Assembly (NCBI GenBank): GCA_002345565.1
Contig: DDVS01000008.1
Coordinates: forward strand, 1-64,000
Source of the DNA: Flavobacteriales bacterium UBA2306
GTDB lineage: Bacteria > Bacteroidota > Bacteroidia > Flavobacteriales > Weeksellaceae
Direction of reading: 5' to 3'
Length of the DNA: 64,000 nt
Shown: positions 43,691 through 53,077 of the stretch, in pieces
Layout: each line of letters starts with the position of its first letter
Numbering within the stretch: position 1 is the first letter of the stretch
Position numbers and translations under genes: made by a program
Notes under the pieces: model-generated
The model's input: only the letters and a program-made list of their open reading frames with translations
The model's database searches: none
Told to the model about the DNA's origin: nothing

Positions 43691-44396
43691 ATTCTTCGAA
43701 GGCGAAGAGTTGACTCCGGAAGAGGAATTGTTCCTTAAAAATGAAAGCGACAATCCGTATTTTTCTTTTCTAAAAGAGGAGAAACAGGAGAAATTAGATA
43801 TCAAGTTCGAGGATTTCTTAAACAAAGCGACAAAGCAAAATGTCACAAAAGAACCAAAAATAGTAGCACTACCAATTGTGAAAAGAAAATCTTACACACA
43901 ATATTGGATGGCAGCGAGTTTAGTTTTACTAATGGGAATCAGTGGATTTTGGATGTTTAACAATCCGGAAAATATTGAACCTCAAATTGCAAAACACACA
44001 GAAACTCCTAAGAAAGTTGAAACGCCAAAATTTTCTCCAATTGAAAATGGTTCAACTCAACAGCCAGTTTTAACTCAACAAAATACTCAGCCAAAAACAC
44101 AGAAACTAGCAAAGAAAAATGCAGTTGAAAATCAAGAATCAAAAACGCAGTTTGCTTATCATCAACCAAAAGAAATTAAAACAGATAATCAAAACCTAAA
44201 TAAAGTAAACTCAGATTTGGAATACAATCCTAGTTATGTTATCATCAATGGAAAGCCGGTTTACAGCGAACAGGAAGCTATTGCGGTGACAGAGGATGCT
44301 TTTAATTTTTTTGCAAGTAACGTTACCCAAACCATAAATCACGCAGAGTCTGCCCAAAATGTTTCAGAAGATGTCATCAAAATCATCAAATTCTAA
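43650..44396 (+). CDS. Putative anti-sigma-like single-pass membrane protein
   Basis: The 248-residue protein has a cytoplasmic N-terminal part (about residues 1-85), one membrane helix (about 90-108, YWMAASLVLLMGISGFWMF) and a Gln/Thr/Lys-rich periplasmic tail. Overlap with the sigma gene by 41 bases and the topology fit an anti-sigma factor, but no ZAS or FecR domain is recognised. A second ATG two codons on (43656) is possible. It precedes the DUF4252/GIN protein by 10 bases. Confidence 0.7.
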   Translation: MRMNTDRYKDWESKFFEGEELTPEEELFLKNESDNPYFSFLKEEKQEKLDIKFEDFLNKATKQNVTKEPKIVALPIVKRKSYTQYWMAASLVLLMGISGFWMFNNPENIEPQIAKHTETPKKVETPKFSPIENGSTQQPVLTQQNTQPKTQKLAKKNAVENQESKTQFAYHQPKEIKTDNQNLNKVNSDLEYNPSYVIINGKPVYSEQEAIAVTEDAFNFFASNVTQTINHAESAQNVSEDVIKIIKF

Positions 44397-44406
44397 AATT
44401 ATTACA

Positions 44407-45654
44407 ATGAAAAAAATATCAATATTAATCGTATTATTTCTTCTCTCGACGAATATTTTCGGACAAACAGAAGAACTCAATAAGCTTTTTGATAAGTATC
44501 AGGACACAGAAGGTGTGACCTCTATCAAAATTGCCAAACCTATGTTCAAATTGCTGAATAACCTTAAAATCGATGATGAAGAATTGGGGAAAATTCAACC
44601 GCTTTTAGGAAAAGTCAATGGACTGAAAATGCTGGTTCTGGAAAAATCCGAAATGTCAAATAATCCCAATATCAATGGCGGGAAAATCGAAAAGGAAATT
44701 GCAAATTCTCTCAAAAATATGAAGTATGAAGAATTGGTAACCGTTAACAATCGTGATGCCAAGATCAAGTTTATGGCGCAGGATATCACAGCCAATGTAA
44801 TGGACAATCTAATTCTTAATATTATGTCAGAAGACAGTTCTGTACTGATGATGCTGGATGGTAAAATTTCTATGGAAGATGTCAATAATCTGATGCAGGA
44901 AACCAAAAATGTGACTTCTCTAAATCCGGTTTCTACGATCAAATCTGATAAAACGAATATTGGAAGCGTGAGAGATGTTCCTGCATTTAACGGCATAGAG
45001 ACTTCTTCTGGTGTGGATGTAGAATTCACTCAAAGTGCTACTCAAAGTGTGGTTGTGAAAGTGGAGCCAGAAAAGCAACAATACATAATCACAGAAGTAG
45101 AAAATGGTGTTTTGAAAATCTTCGTAAGAAACAAAGGTGTTAAAAACTTAAATTTCAACAGTCTTAAAGTCATCGTTTCTGGACCGAAATTATCAAAATT
45201 GATTACAAAATCTGGTTCTATATTCAAAGCTGTAAATCCAGTTAGCGAATCGAATTTTGCGGCGAGCTGTTCATCAGGTTCACAAGTTTCGGGAAGTTTT
45301 AAAATCTCTACAAACACAGCACTGGATGTTTCTTCTGGTGTAAGCGTAAAAATGAATTTGGAAACCAAATCTCTAGTTTTGGAAGCAAGTAGCGGAAGTT
45401 CTATCAGATTGTCAGGAAAAGCAGACTCGGGAGTTTACAGTGCAAGCAGCGGAAGTTCTATCTCAGCAGGCGATTTTGTAACCAAATCTGCAGTTGTGGA
45501 TGCATCTTCCGGAGCAAGTGTGAAAATCAATACAACAGAAAGTTTAACCGCAAGTGCAACATCCGCAGCATCTGTACAATACAGAGGTAATCCTTCTAAA
45601 GTGACAAAATCTGCCAGCGAAAGAACAGGTTCTACTATTAACGCAATCAACTAA
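44407..45654 (+). CDS. Exported protein with DUF4252 and GIN (DUF2807) domains
   Basis: The 415-residue protein has a signal peptide (about 1-19), an N-terminal DUF4252 domain (about 20-165) and a C-terminal GIN domain (about 195-400, a DUF2807 putative adhesin head) starting near VRDVPAFNGIETSSGVDVEF. The C-terminal part has a Ser/Gly-rich beta-helix-like repetition (SSGSSIRLSG, SSGSSISAG, SSGASVKIN). The two domains are usually found in separate proteins, so the fusion is notable. The longest frame begins at 44359 inside the preceding gene; ATG 44407 is the proper start. Confidence 0.82.
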   Translation: MKKISILIVLFLLSTNIFGQTEELNKLFDKYQDTEGVTSIKIAKPMFKLLNNLKIDDEELGKIQPLLGKVNGLKMLVLEKSEMSNNPNINGGKIEKEIANSLKNMKYEELVTVNNRDAKIKFMAQDITANVMDNLILNIMSEDSSVLMMLDGKISMEDVNNLMQETKNVTSLNPVSTIKSDKTNIGSVRDVPAFNGIETSSGVDVEFTQSATQSVVVKVEPEKQQYIITEVENGVLKIFVRNKGVKNLNFNSLKVIVSGPKLSKLITKSGSIFKAVNPVSESNFAASCSSGSQVSGSFKISTNTALDVSSGVSVKMNLETKSLVLEASSGSSIRLSGKADSGVYSASSGSSISAGDFVTKSAVVDASSGASVKINTTESLTASATSAASVQYRGNPSKVTKSASERTGSTINAIN

Positions 45655-45664
45655 AAATAAAACT

Positions 45665-46189
45665 ATGCTACGATTCTTATACATCATTATTTTGACGATT
45701 GTCGGTTTCTTTTTACAATCGTGTATGGTTTCTCAGAAAAAAGTTCACACCGATTTTTTTGACAACCCGGGATTCAAGGAAAGTTCAACTTTTGTAAGCA
45801 TCAATGTTCCCAGTTTTTTAGCGAAATCTTATGTGAAGCAAGCGTTGAGAGAAGACGGAGAGAGCCAGGAAGTGATAGATCTTGTAAAGAAAATCAGTGA
45901 TGTCAAAGTCTTGATTGTAGAAAGTTCTAAAACGCCAGTTAAAGCAGAATTTAAAAAGTATCTTGCTAAAAATAATTACGAAGAATGGATGTCTTTAAAA
46001 CAACAAGGTCAACTAATTAGCATCAATGCACAACAATCAAATGACTTAATAAAGCGAATGATAATCACCGTAAATGATGATAATGACCAAAGTATTTTCG
46101 TAGATGTGAAAGGAAAATTTTCGCCGGATGACATCTCAAAAATTATCAATGCTACCGAAAAAAATAAAATCAAAATTCATAGAAACTAA
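45665..46189 (+). CDS. DUF4252 lipoprotein
   Basis: The 174-residue protein has a lipoprotein signal (lipobox LQSC, Cys at about residue 20) and one DUF4252 domain. It parallels the first half of the upstream fused protein (SFLAKSYVKQALRED and VDVKGKFSPDDISKIIN). It lies 10 bases after the fused gene and closes the sigma operon. Function unknown; envelope stress response components are suggested by context only. Confidence 0.82.
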   Translation: MLRFLYIIILTIVGFFLQSCMVSQKKVHTDFFDNPGFKESSTFVSINVPSFLAKSYVKQALREDGESQEVIDLVKKISDVKVLIVESSKTPVKAEFKKYLAKNNYEEWMSLKQQGQLISINAQQSNDLIKRMIITVNDDNDQSIFVDVKGKFSPDDISKIINATEKNKIKIHRN

Positions 46190-46193
46190 AAAC

Positions 46194-46228
46194 GAAAACC
46201 ACTACAAATTAGTGGTTTCTGCTTTTTG
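46194..46228. terminator. Bidirectional terminator between the sigma operon and the FAD oxidoreductase gene
   Basis: Hairpin AAACCACTA-CAAAT-TAGTGGTTT between converging genes, with a short T-rich tail on the plus side and A-rich flank on the other. Confidence 0.8.
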
Positions 46229-46233
46229 GTGGA

Positions 46234-47439
46234 TTATCTCCTAAATCTGAAGTATTCTGTCAGTTCGTGTTTTTTACCCTTGAGAAATGCAGAAGCCATT
46301 TCCATCCCGATGACCGAAAATGTAATACCGTTTCCCCCAAAACCTAAAACAAAATAAGCGCTTGGAAAATTGGGATGTTCACCGATGTAAGGCAATCCGT
46401 CTTTGGTTTCTCCGAAAGTCCCAGCCCAGACAAAATCCGTTCGAAAATTATTTTCGGGAAGGTGTTTATCGAGTTTTTTGACCAACTTTTTTTCTTTGTT
46501 TAAAAGTAATGAATCTCGTTTTTGAGCATTGACAAATTCCTCATCTTCACCACCAATCAGAATCCGATTGTCATCCGTTGTTCTCATATAAATGTAAGGT
46601 TCAGCCGTGTTCCAAACCAAAAGATTATTTAGTTCTTTGTGATTTTTCTCGTGACGTTCGCCGACAATCGCATAAGTTGAAAGTAAGTTGACGAACTTAT
46701 CTTTAATGATTTCCGTACTTTCGAAACCATTGCAGAAAATCACCTTTTTAGCTTTGATTTTGTTACCAAACTCAGTGGTTGCAGTAACTCCATTTTTTTT
46801 GTAATCGAATTTGATGATATCCGTTTTATCAAAAATCTGCAATCCTTTTTTATGATTGTAATGCAGAATATCGTGTGCTAGACAAAATGCATCAATGCTT
46901 CCGCCTTGTTCCGATAAGATTCCGCCAAACGTATTATCGATTTTAAATTTCTTTTTGATTTCATCTGATGAAAGCCATTTCACAGGAAATTTAGCCGATT
47001 TCCTAGCTTCGAATTCCTTTTTTAAATCATCCACATCTTTCTTGAAAGCAGCGAAATAAAGCGATTGCTTTTTCCTGAAGCCACAATCGGATTTGACTTC
47101 TTTGGCAATTTTCTGCAAATCGTCAATCGAATCATAACAAGCCCAATAAGATTTTTCTGCACCTTCTTTCCCAATCATTACTGAGAGTTCAAAAAGCGGA
47201 ACATCAATCTCATATTGCAACATAGAAGTCGTGGCACTTGTACTTCCGTTCCCTATTTCTCTTCTATCAACCAAAACAGTTTTATAACCATCTTTTATCA
47301 TTTGATGAGCGAGAAGAGAACCGGTGATTCCACCTCCGATGACAAGGATTTCAGTTTCTATGTTTTCTCGAAGTGAAGGATAAGAATGTTTCAATCCATC
47401 TTTTACCAGCCAGAATGGTTCGGGAGATTTTAGTTTCAT
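46234..47439 (-). CDS. FAD-dependent oxidoreductase (DAO family)
   Basis: The 401-residue protein has the FAD-binding Rossmann signature EILVIGGGITGSLLAHQM (about residues 30-47), a later GNGSTSATTSMLQYE segment (about 62-76) and a C-terminal GFGGNGITFSVIGMEMAS (about 369-386). It matches the DAO (PF01266) oxidoreductases, often annotated with a Rieske domain in Bacteroidota; here no Rieske Cys/His motif is present. Substrate (an amino acid or amine) is unknown. ATG at 47439; single-gene unit. Confidence 0.88.
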   Translation of the reverse strand: MKLKSPEPFWLVKDGLKHSYPSLRENIETEILVIGGGITGSLLAHQMIKDGYKTVLVDRREIGNGSTSATTSMLQYEIDVPLFELSVMIGKEGAEKSYWACYDSIDDLQKIAKEVKSDCGFRKKQSLYFAAFKKDVDDLKKEFEARKSAKFPVKWLSSDEIKKKFKIDNTFGGILSEQGGSIDAFCLAHDILHYNHKKGLQIFDKTDIIKFDYKKNGVTATTEFGNKIKAKKVIFCNGFESTEIIKDKFVNLLSTYAIVGERHEKNHKELNNLLVWNTAEPYIYMRTTDDNRILIGGEDEEFVNAQKRDSLLLNKEKKLVKKLDKHLPENNFRTDFVWAGTFGETKDGLPYIGEHPNFPSAYFVLGFGGNGITFSVIGMEMASAFLKGKKHELTEYFRFRR

Positions 47440-47552
47440 ATGAATATTTAGTTTGTCTTTTAAATGTCATATGTAATCGCAAAGCGATTTCATAGTTTTT
47501 TTTGATTTGATTTTTGTTGCTAATCAAAAAGTAAACCGTTGGATTTTTGAAA

Positions 47553-47582
47553 ATAAAAAACCGCAGAATTTTCTACGGTTTG
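47553..47582 (-). terminator. Terminator downstream of the icmF unit
   Basis: Hairpin with outer arms AAACCG/CGGTTT and inner AGAA/TTCT (47558-47582), followed on the minus strand by six T. Confidence 0.8.
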
Positions 47583-47606
47583 ATTTATATAAAATTTTAA
47601 ATAAAG

Positions 47607-47894
47607 TTAGTCAAAAATTTTTCCTCCACGTTCAAATAATTCTTCCCAAGTGATGTCTTTTGTAGCCAATCCCCTCTTGGTTTGAATTGTTTTATAGGGA
47701 ATTTTTCTTCCATTAGAAAATTGTAATTCGATTTGGTCAATCGTTTCTTCAACATTATTTGCGCCCGCCCAATTTTTAACAATGTTTCGGACTCTATTTA
47801 CAGTTGTCATATCACCATGGAGTTTAAACGTAAACGATATTTTTCCTTTTACTACACCGAGATGAATAAAAGTTAAGTGTCCAAAATTTTCCAT
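47607..47894 (-). CDS. Small hypothetical protein downstream of icmF
   Basis: The 95-residue protein has no signal peptide or membrane helix and is predicted soluble. A segment RVRNIVKNWAGANNVEETID (about residues 34-53) and the polar end FERGGKIFD are visible, but no family is recognised. ATG at 47894 lies eight bases after the icmF stop, so it is probably in the same transcript. Codon use and the shared terminator support a real gene. Confidence 0.6.
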   Translation of the reverse strand: MENFGHLTFIHLGVVKGKISFTFKLHGDMTTVNRVRNIVKNWAGANNVEETIDQIELQFSNGRKIPYKTIQTKRGLATKDITWEELFERGGKIFD

Positions 47895-47902
47895 AACTAG
47901 CC

Positions 47903-50900
47903 TTACATATTTCTTCGGTATTTCCCACCCACTTCAAAAAGCGCATTGGTAATCTGTCCAAGCGAACAATATTTTACAGCATCCATCATTACTTCGAATA
48001 AGTTTTGCTGATTGATTGCGGCGTGTTGTAATTTTTTCAAAGCTTCTGCAGATTTATCTTGATTAGAATTTTGGAAATTATGAAGCATTTCAATCTGGAA
48101 TTGCTTTTCTTCCTCAGTCGAACGGATCACTTCTCCCGGACGAACCGTCGGCGAACCGTCTTTTCCAAGGAAAGTATTAACGCCGATGATAGGATATTCT
48201 CCGGTGTGTTTCAACCATTCGTAATGCATTGATTCCTCCTGGATTTTTGAACGCTGATACATCGTTTCCATTGCTCCAAGAACCCCACCTCTTTCTGTGA
48301 TTCTGTCGAATTCTGCGTAAACAGCTTCTTCCACCAAATCCGTCAGTTCTTCAATAATAAACGAACCTTGTAGCGGATTTTCATTTTTCGCTAAACCTAA
48401 TTCTTTATTGATAATCAACTGGATTGCCATCGCTCTTCTTACCGATTGCTCAGTCGGCGTTGTAATTGCCTCGTCATAAGCGTTTGTGTGTAGTGAGTTA
48501 CAGTTATCATAAATTGCATAAAGTGCTTGAAGCGTCGTTCTGATATCATTAAAATCAATTTCCTGAGCGTGAAGAGAACGGCCTGAAGTCTGAATGTGGT
48601 ATTTCAACATTTGGCTTCTTTCGTCGGCTCCGTATTTCAATTTCATTGCTTTTGCCCAGATTCTTCTTGCGACACGTCCGATTACCGAATATTCAGGGTC
48701 GATTCCGTTGGAGAAGAAGAATGATAAGTTTGGTGCAAAATCATTGATATCCATTCCTCTTGACAAATAATATTCAACATACGTGAAACCGTTCGCCAAT
48801 GTAAATGCCAACTGAGAAACCGGATTAGCTCCCGCTTCTGCAATGTGATAACCGGAAATAGAAACCGAATAGAAGTTTCTTACTTTTTCTTTGATGAAAT
48901 ATTCCTGAACGTCGCCCATCAATCTCAAAGCAAATTCTGTAGAGAAAATACAGGTGTTTTGTGCCTGGTCTTCTTTTAAAATATCTGCCTGAACGGTTCC
49001 ACGAACGGTTGCGATAGTTTTAGCTTTAATTTCAGCATAAACATCAGCAGGAATAACTTCGTCACCTGTAATTCCTAATAGTTTTAAACCTAAACCATTA
49101 TTAGAAGGTGGTAATTCTCCGTTATATTTTGGTCTTGCTAACCCTTTATCGTCGAATTTTGCTTTTAAAACTTCTTCAACTTTAGATTCTAATTTATGTT
49201 CAGCAATATATTTTTCAACATTTTGGTCGATGGCCGCGTTCATAAAGAAAGCCAACAACATTGGTGCAGGTCCGTTGATCGTCATTGAAACGGATGTCAA
49301 TGCATTCACCAAATCAAATCCTGAATATAATTTTTTAGCATCATCCAACGTTGCAATTGAAACTCCTGCATTTCCGATTTTTCCATAAATATCCGGTGGT
49401 AAAGCCGGATCTTGTCCATACAATGTTACCGAGTCGAAAGCCGTTGATAAACGTTTTGCAGGCATTTCTGCAGAAACGTAGTGGAATCTTCTGTTGGTTC
49501 TTTCAGGTCCTCCTTCTCCGGCAAACATTCTGGTTGGATCTTCTCCGGTTCTTTTGAAAGGATAAATTCCCGCAGTGTATGGGAAACTTCCCGGAAGATT
49601 TTCCTGGCCTTTCCATTTGATCAAATCGCCCCAATCGTTGTATTTTGGTAAAGCAATTTTTGGAATTCTTAAATGGGATAAAGATTCTGTTGAGGTTTCC
49701 ACTTTAATTTCTTTTCCTCTTACAAAATAGGAGTAAAACTCTTCGTGGAAAGCCTTTTTAGTATCGTCCCAGGTTTTTAGGAAGTCGATGTTTTCCTGCC
49801 AGAGTTCTTTTTCTGCTTTTTGATATTCAGCGTCTAAAGTTTCATTGGAAATAATTTTTTTAACGCCTTCAATATGATACATTTTTCTGGCTAATTCAGC
49901 TTGCTTTTCAATGTTTGCATCGTATTGTTTGTTGTTTTCAACGATTTCAGAGAGATAACGTACTCTTTTAGGAGGAATAATGGTTACTTCGTCTGTAATT
50001 TCGTGCTCTTCAAAACCGTTAAACTGAGGAGCATTGTCACCCTGAGCCTGTCGAAGGGTATCGTTTACTTTAGAAATCAATCTGTTGTATAATTCCGTTG
50101 TTCCATGGTCGTTGAACTGAGAAGCTTTGGTAGCATAAACCGGCATTTCATCCAATGGCTGTTCCCACAATAAATGGTTTCTCTGGAACTGTTTTCTCAC
50201 GGCTTGGAGTGCGTCCAATGCACCTCTTTTATCAGATTTATTTAAAGCCACCAAATCTGCATAATCCAACATATCAATTTTTTCCAACTGCGTAGAAGCT
50301 CCGTATTCAGGAGTCATCACGTACATCGAAACATCAGCAAAATCAGAAACTTCCGAACCGGACTGTCCGATACCCGAAGTTTCCAGAATGATAACATCTG
50401 GATGAGCCAATTTTAAAACATTCAAAGCAGAATGGATGAACGGAGAAACAGAAACGTTGTTTTCTCTCGTCGCCATCGAACGCATATAAACTCGAGGATC
50501 ATTGATCGCGTTCATACGAATTCTGTCTCCCAAAAGTGCACCTCCCGTTTTCTTTTTAGAAGGGTCAATCGAAATAATAGCAATTTTTTTATCGGTATTC
50601 GAACGTAAGAAACGTCTTACCAATTCGTCTGTTAATGACGATTTTCCCGCTCCACCTGTACCCGTGATTCCAATGATTGGAATATTTAAATCTTTTGATT
50701 TTTCGTCGATCGCAGCAACCAATTCAGGTTTTTCTTCTGAGAAGTTTTCAACTGCAGAAATGATTTTAGCAATACTTGTAGAATTTTCAAAACTAATTGA
50801 ATCTAAATCACTTGCTTCAACCTCTTTTCCTGTTGCAAAATCTGATCTTTTCACCAAATCATCGATCATTCCCTGTAAACCAAGTTCACGACCGTCATCG

Positions 50901-51268
50901 GGAGAATAAATTCTGTCGATTCCGTAAGACATTATATCTTCGATTTCCTCAGGCAGAATAACACCGCCACCGCCACCAAAAATTTTGATTTGCGGAGAGT
51001 TTTTTTCTCTTAAAAGGTCGTAGATGTATTTGAAATATTCGTTGTGTCCACCTTGATATGAGGTTAAAGCAATCGCATTGGCATCTTCCTGAATGGCTGT
51101 ATTCACCACTTCTTCTGCAGATTTGTCGTGACCAAGGTGGATGACTTCACATCCCGTTCCCTGAATGACACGGCGCATAATATTGATGGCGGCATCGTGC
51201 CCGTCAAATAGTGACGCAGCGGTTACAATTCTTACTTTATTTTTAGGCGTATATTTAGTGTTTTCCAT
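47903..51268 (-). CDS. icmF: Fused isobutyryl-CoA mutase (IcmF)
   Basis: The 1121-residue protein fuses an N-terminal B12-binding domain (about 1-145, TAASLFDGHDAAINIMRRV), a MeaI-like G-protein chaperone (about 185-415, Walker A GTGGAGKSSLTDE) and a mutase barrel (about 545-1121). This order is that of IcmF, which converts isobutyryl-CoA to butyryl-CoA using adenosylcobalamin. Substrate-region motif AGIYPFKRTGEDPTRMFAGE and FHYVSAEMPAKRLS are IcmF-like, unlike the MCM motif. The longest frame begins at TTG 51289; ATG 51268 is preferred. Residues DTLRQAQGD near 405-415 come from an intergenic-type repeat. Confidence 0.93.
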   Translation of the reverse strand: MENTKYTPKNKVRIVTAASLFDGHDAAINIMRRVIQGTGCEVIHLGHDKSAEEVVNTAIQEDANAIALTSYQGGHNEYFKYIYDLLREKNSPQIKIFGGGGGVILPEEIEDIMSYGIDRIYSPDDGRELGLQGMIDDLVKRSDFATGKEVEASDLDSISFENSTSIAKIISAVENFSEEKPELVAAIDEKSKDLNIPIIGITGTGGAGKSSLTDELVRRFLRSNTDKKIAIISIDPSKKKTGGALLGDRIRMNAINDPRVYMRSMATRENNVSVSPFIHSALNVLKLAHPDVIILETSGIGQSGSEVSDFADVSMYVMTPEYGASTQLEKIDMLDYADLVALNKSDKRGALDALQAVRKQFQRNHLLWEQPLDEMPVYATKASQFNDHGTTELYNRLISKVNDTLRQAQGDNAPQFNGFEEHEITDEVTIIPPKRVRYLSEIVENNKQYDANIEKQAELARKMYHIEGVKKIISNETLDAEYQKAEKELWQENIDFLKTWDDTKKAFHEEFYSYFVRGKEIKVETSTESLSHLRIPKIALPKYNDWGDLIKWKGQENLPGSFPYTAGIYPFKRTGEDPTRMFAGEGGPERTNRRFHYVSAEMPAKRLSTAFDSVTLYGQDPALPPDIYGKIGNAGVSIATLDDAKKLYSGFDLVNALTSVSMTINGPAPMLLAFFMNAAIDQNVEKYIAEHKLESKVEEVLKAKFDDKGLARPKYNGELPPSNNGLGLKLLGITGDEVIPADVYAEIKAKTIATVRGTVQADILKEDQAQNTCIFSTEFALRLMGDVQEYFIKEKVRNFYSVSISGYHIAEAGANPVSQLAFTLANGFTYVEYYLSRGMDINDFAPNLSFFFSNGIDPEYSVIGRVARRIWAKAMKLKYGADERSQMLKYHIQTSGRSLHAQEIDFNDIRTTLQALYAIYDNCNSLHTNAYDEAITTPTEQSVRRAMAIQLIINKELGLAKNENPLQGSFIIEELTDLVEEAVYAEFDRITERGGVLGAMETMYQRSKIQEESMHYEWLKHTGEYPIIGVNTFLGKDGSPTVRPGEVIRSTEEEKQFQIEMLHNFQNSNQDKSAEALKKLQHAAINQQNLFEVMMDAVKYCSLGQITNALFEVGGKYRRNM
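50034..50063. repeat. Dispersed repeat inside the icmF coding sequence
   Basis: CACCCTGAGCCTGTCGAAGG at about 50039-50058 is a copy of the intergenic element seen at 3091-3250 and 43115-43140. On the minus strand it reads as nine in-frame codons, DTLRQAQGD, in the linker after the GTPase domain. Confidence 0.85.
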
Positions 51269-51286
51269 ATTAATAATGATAGCTTC

Positions 51287-51315
51287 CAAATTTAATATTT
51301 TTTAGAAACTATCAA
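51287..51315 (-). promoter_or_regulatory. Promoter of icmF
   Basis: TTG (51315-51313), 18 bases, then TAAATTTG (51294-51287) on the minus strand, ending 18 bases before the ATG at 51268. Confidence 0.75.
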
Positions 51316-51358
51316 AATCTGGAAGTATTTTTATTTTACGGAAATTGTATTAAAGGAA

Positions 51359-52993
51359 TTATTGTTTGATAAACTTAAAGTTTTTGTTACCCTCTTGTGT
51401 CTTGATCACTAAAAGATAAACCCCACTTGGAAGTTTGGAAACATCGATTTTGGATTTGGAGTCCGATAGCATTTGTTTACCGCTCAAATCATATATATGG
51501 ACTTTCTGGATGTTGTATTTGGTGCTTACAATATTCAAATAGTCTGATGTTGGATTGGGATAGATATTGAAATATCTTAGCGTTTCTGCCGTTCCGAGAA
51601 CTTTTACCAAGGAAATGGGCTCTCTGAAAAGAGACAAATCGAAGACCGTTGAATTGTTTAAAACAGAATAGGTGTATGCTTCTACAGTGTAAGTGGCATA
51701 ATCTTCTTCTTCCACACTTGCGAAATTGAGATCCGCAGTGCTTGTATTGGTTTTCTGATCCAGATTTTTGAACCAAGTAAATGAATAATCACTATTAGCT
51801 AAAGATTGATCCAGTTTTGCTGATTGTCCAATGACACCTAATACTTCTTTTTCTAAATCATAGCGTTGTGGGGAGTAATTGAGTTCGGTCTGGACATTAA
51901 AATCTGTTATATAATTGTAAAGCTGAGTCTTTGTAAAACGGTTGTTGCAAATATGAGTAATAGGAGGAAGTTGATTATCCAAATCGCCAGAAAGTTGATT
52001 GCTGTTGAGGTTGAGCATTAATAATTTTGGCATACTTAAAAATTCTGAAGGAATATTGCCGGCAAGCAAATTATTATTCAAAAATAATTGCTGCAACTCT
52101 GTTAGGTTGGCGAGTAATGATGTGCTTCCAGAAATTTTATTTCTTCCAAGATTAAGTGTTTGAAGTTTTTTCAACTGAGAAATTTGTGCTGGAATCTGCG
52201 TCAATTGATTGTTTTCCAATGATAACCACTGTAAATTGGTTAAGCTAGAAAGTGCCGTCGTATTTTGTTCCGTCAAATTATTATTGCTGAGATCAAGGCT
52301 TGTAATTTGGGAGAGTTGGGACACTTGTGTCGGGATTTGCGATAGTTGTAAGCCTGCGAGCGATAGCGTTGTTAATTTAGAAAGTCCGGACAGATTTCCA
52401 TACGCATTTGCGGCAAAGGGATTACGGTCTAAAATTAAGGTTTCCAGATTGGGAAATGCTGCTATTCTAGCAGGAATAGTTTCTAACCCCAGATCTGCAA
52501 TGTTTAGCGTTTTAATAGTATTGAAGTTCTGCAATAGTGCATTGACATCTGATATTGTAAAAATATTTCCTCCCAAAGCCAAATCTTCTATAGAAGATAA
52601 TCCAGATAAAGCACTGCTGGGATCGCCGGTTAATCTATTATTACTAATATCCAGTTTTGTTAATCCGCTTAAAACTGAAATACTAGAGGGAACATCTCCT
52701 GCCAGCTCATTGTTACTCAGGTCTAATTTGGTTAATTTAGGCAAAGAAGAAATATAAGTAGGGAATGCGCCGCTAAGAGCATTTCCAGAAAGGTTGAGCT
52801 GGCTTACCACGCCGTTTTTAACAGTTACGCCAAACCAAGTCCGCGGATCCTTTTCAAAATCCCAGCTTCGGTTCCAGTTAGCACCATTGGTTGTGTTATA
52901 AATATTAATAAGTGCACTCCGCTCTGCATTTGATATACTCCACTGAGAAAAAAGCAAGTTGGAAATCAGTAAAAAGAATATTAATTTTTTCAA
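51359..52993 (-). CDS. Leucine-rich-repeat protein with T9SS type A sorting domain
   Basis: The 544-residue protein has a signal peptide (about 1-17), a plant-like N-terminal cap (GANWNRSWDFEKDPRTWFGV, about 39-58) and about a dozen leucine-rich repeats of 22-24 residues (e.g. LPKLTKLDLSNNELAGDVPS, about 85-104). Toward the C-terminus an Ig-like region leads to a type A sorting domain (YFNIYPNPTSDYLNIVS and GVYLLVIKTQEG). It should be exported by T9SS and attached to the surface. The start codon is TTG (52993), preceded by a good promoter at 53014-53043, so the assignment of start is reasonable. Confidence 0.88.
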   Translation of the reverse strand: MKKLIFFLLISNLLFSQWSISNAERSALINIYNTTNGANWNRSWDFEKDPRTWFGVTVKNGVVSQLNLSGNALSGAFPTYISSLPKLTKLDLSNNELAGDVPSSISVLSGLTKLDISNNRLTGDPSSALSGLSSIEDLALGGNIFTISDVNALLQNFNTIKTLNIADLGLETIPARIAAFPNLETLILDRNPFAANAYGNLSGLSKLTTLSLAGLQLSQIPTQVSQLSQITSLDLSNNNLTEQNTTALSSLTNLQWLSLENNQLTQIPAQISQLKKLQTLNLGRNKISGSTSLLANLTELQQLFLNNNLLAGNIPSEFLSMPKLLMLNLNSNQLSGDLDNQLPPITHICNNRFTKTQLYNYITDFNVQTELNYSPQRYDLEKEVLGVIGQSAKLDQSLANSDYSFTWFKNLDQKTNTSTADLNFASVEEEDYATYTVEAYTYSVLNNSTVFDLSLFREPISLVKVLGTAETLRYFNIYPNPTSDYLNIVSTKYNIQKVHIYDLSGKQMLSDSKSKIDVSKLPSGVYLLVIKTQEGNKNFKFIKQ

Positions 52994-53013
52994 ATCTGTG
53001 TAAAAATAAAACG

Positions 53014-53043
53014 CAAATATAAAAGATAATTGAATTGCATCAA
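53014..53043 (-). promoter_or_regulatory. Promoter of the LRR protein gene
   Basis: TTG (53043-53041), 19 bases, then TATATTTG (53021-53014) on the minus strand, 20 bases before the TTG start. Confidence 0.75.
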
Positions 53044-53077
53044 CTTTTTTTGAAAAAATTAATGATTATTTACAATT

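Noticed and set aside
47903..51268. Methylmalonyl-CoA mutase
   Set aside because: The domain order (B12-binding, G-protein, mutase in one chain) and the active-site segment match IcmF rather than the MutA/MutB type.
52209..52757. Plus-strand open frame of 182 codons inside the LRR gene
   Set aside because: The leucine-rich repeats on the minus strand create a repetitive open frame on the other strand; no start signal or domain is present.
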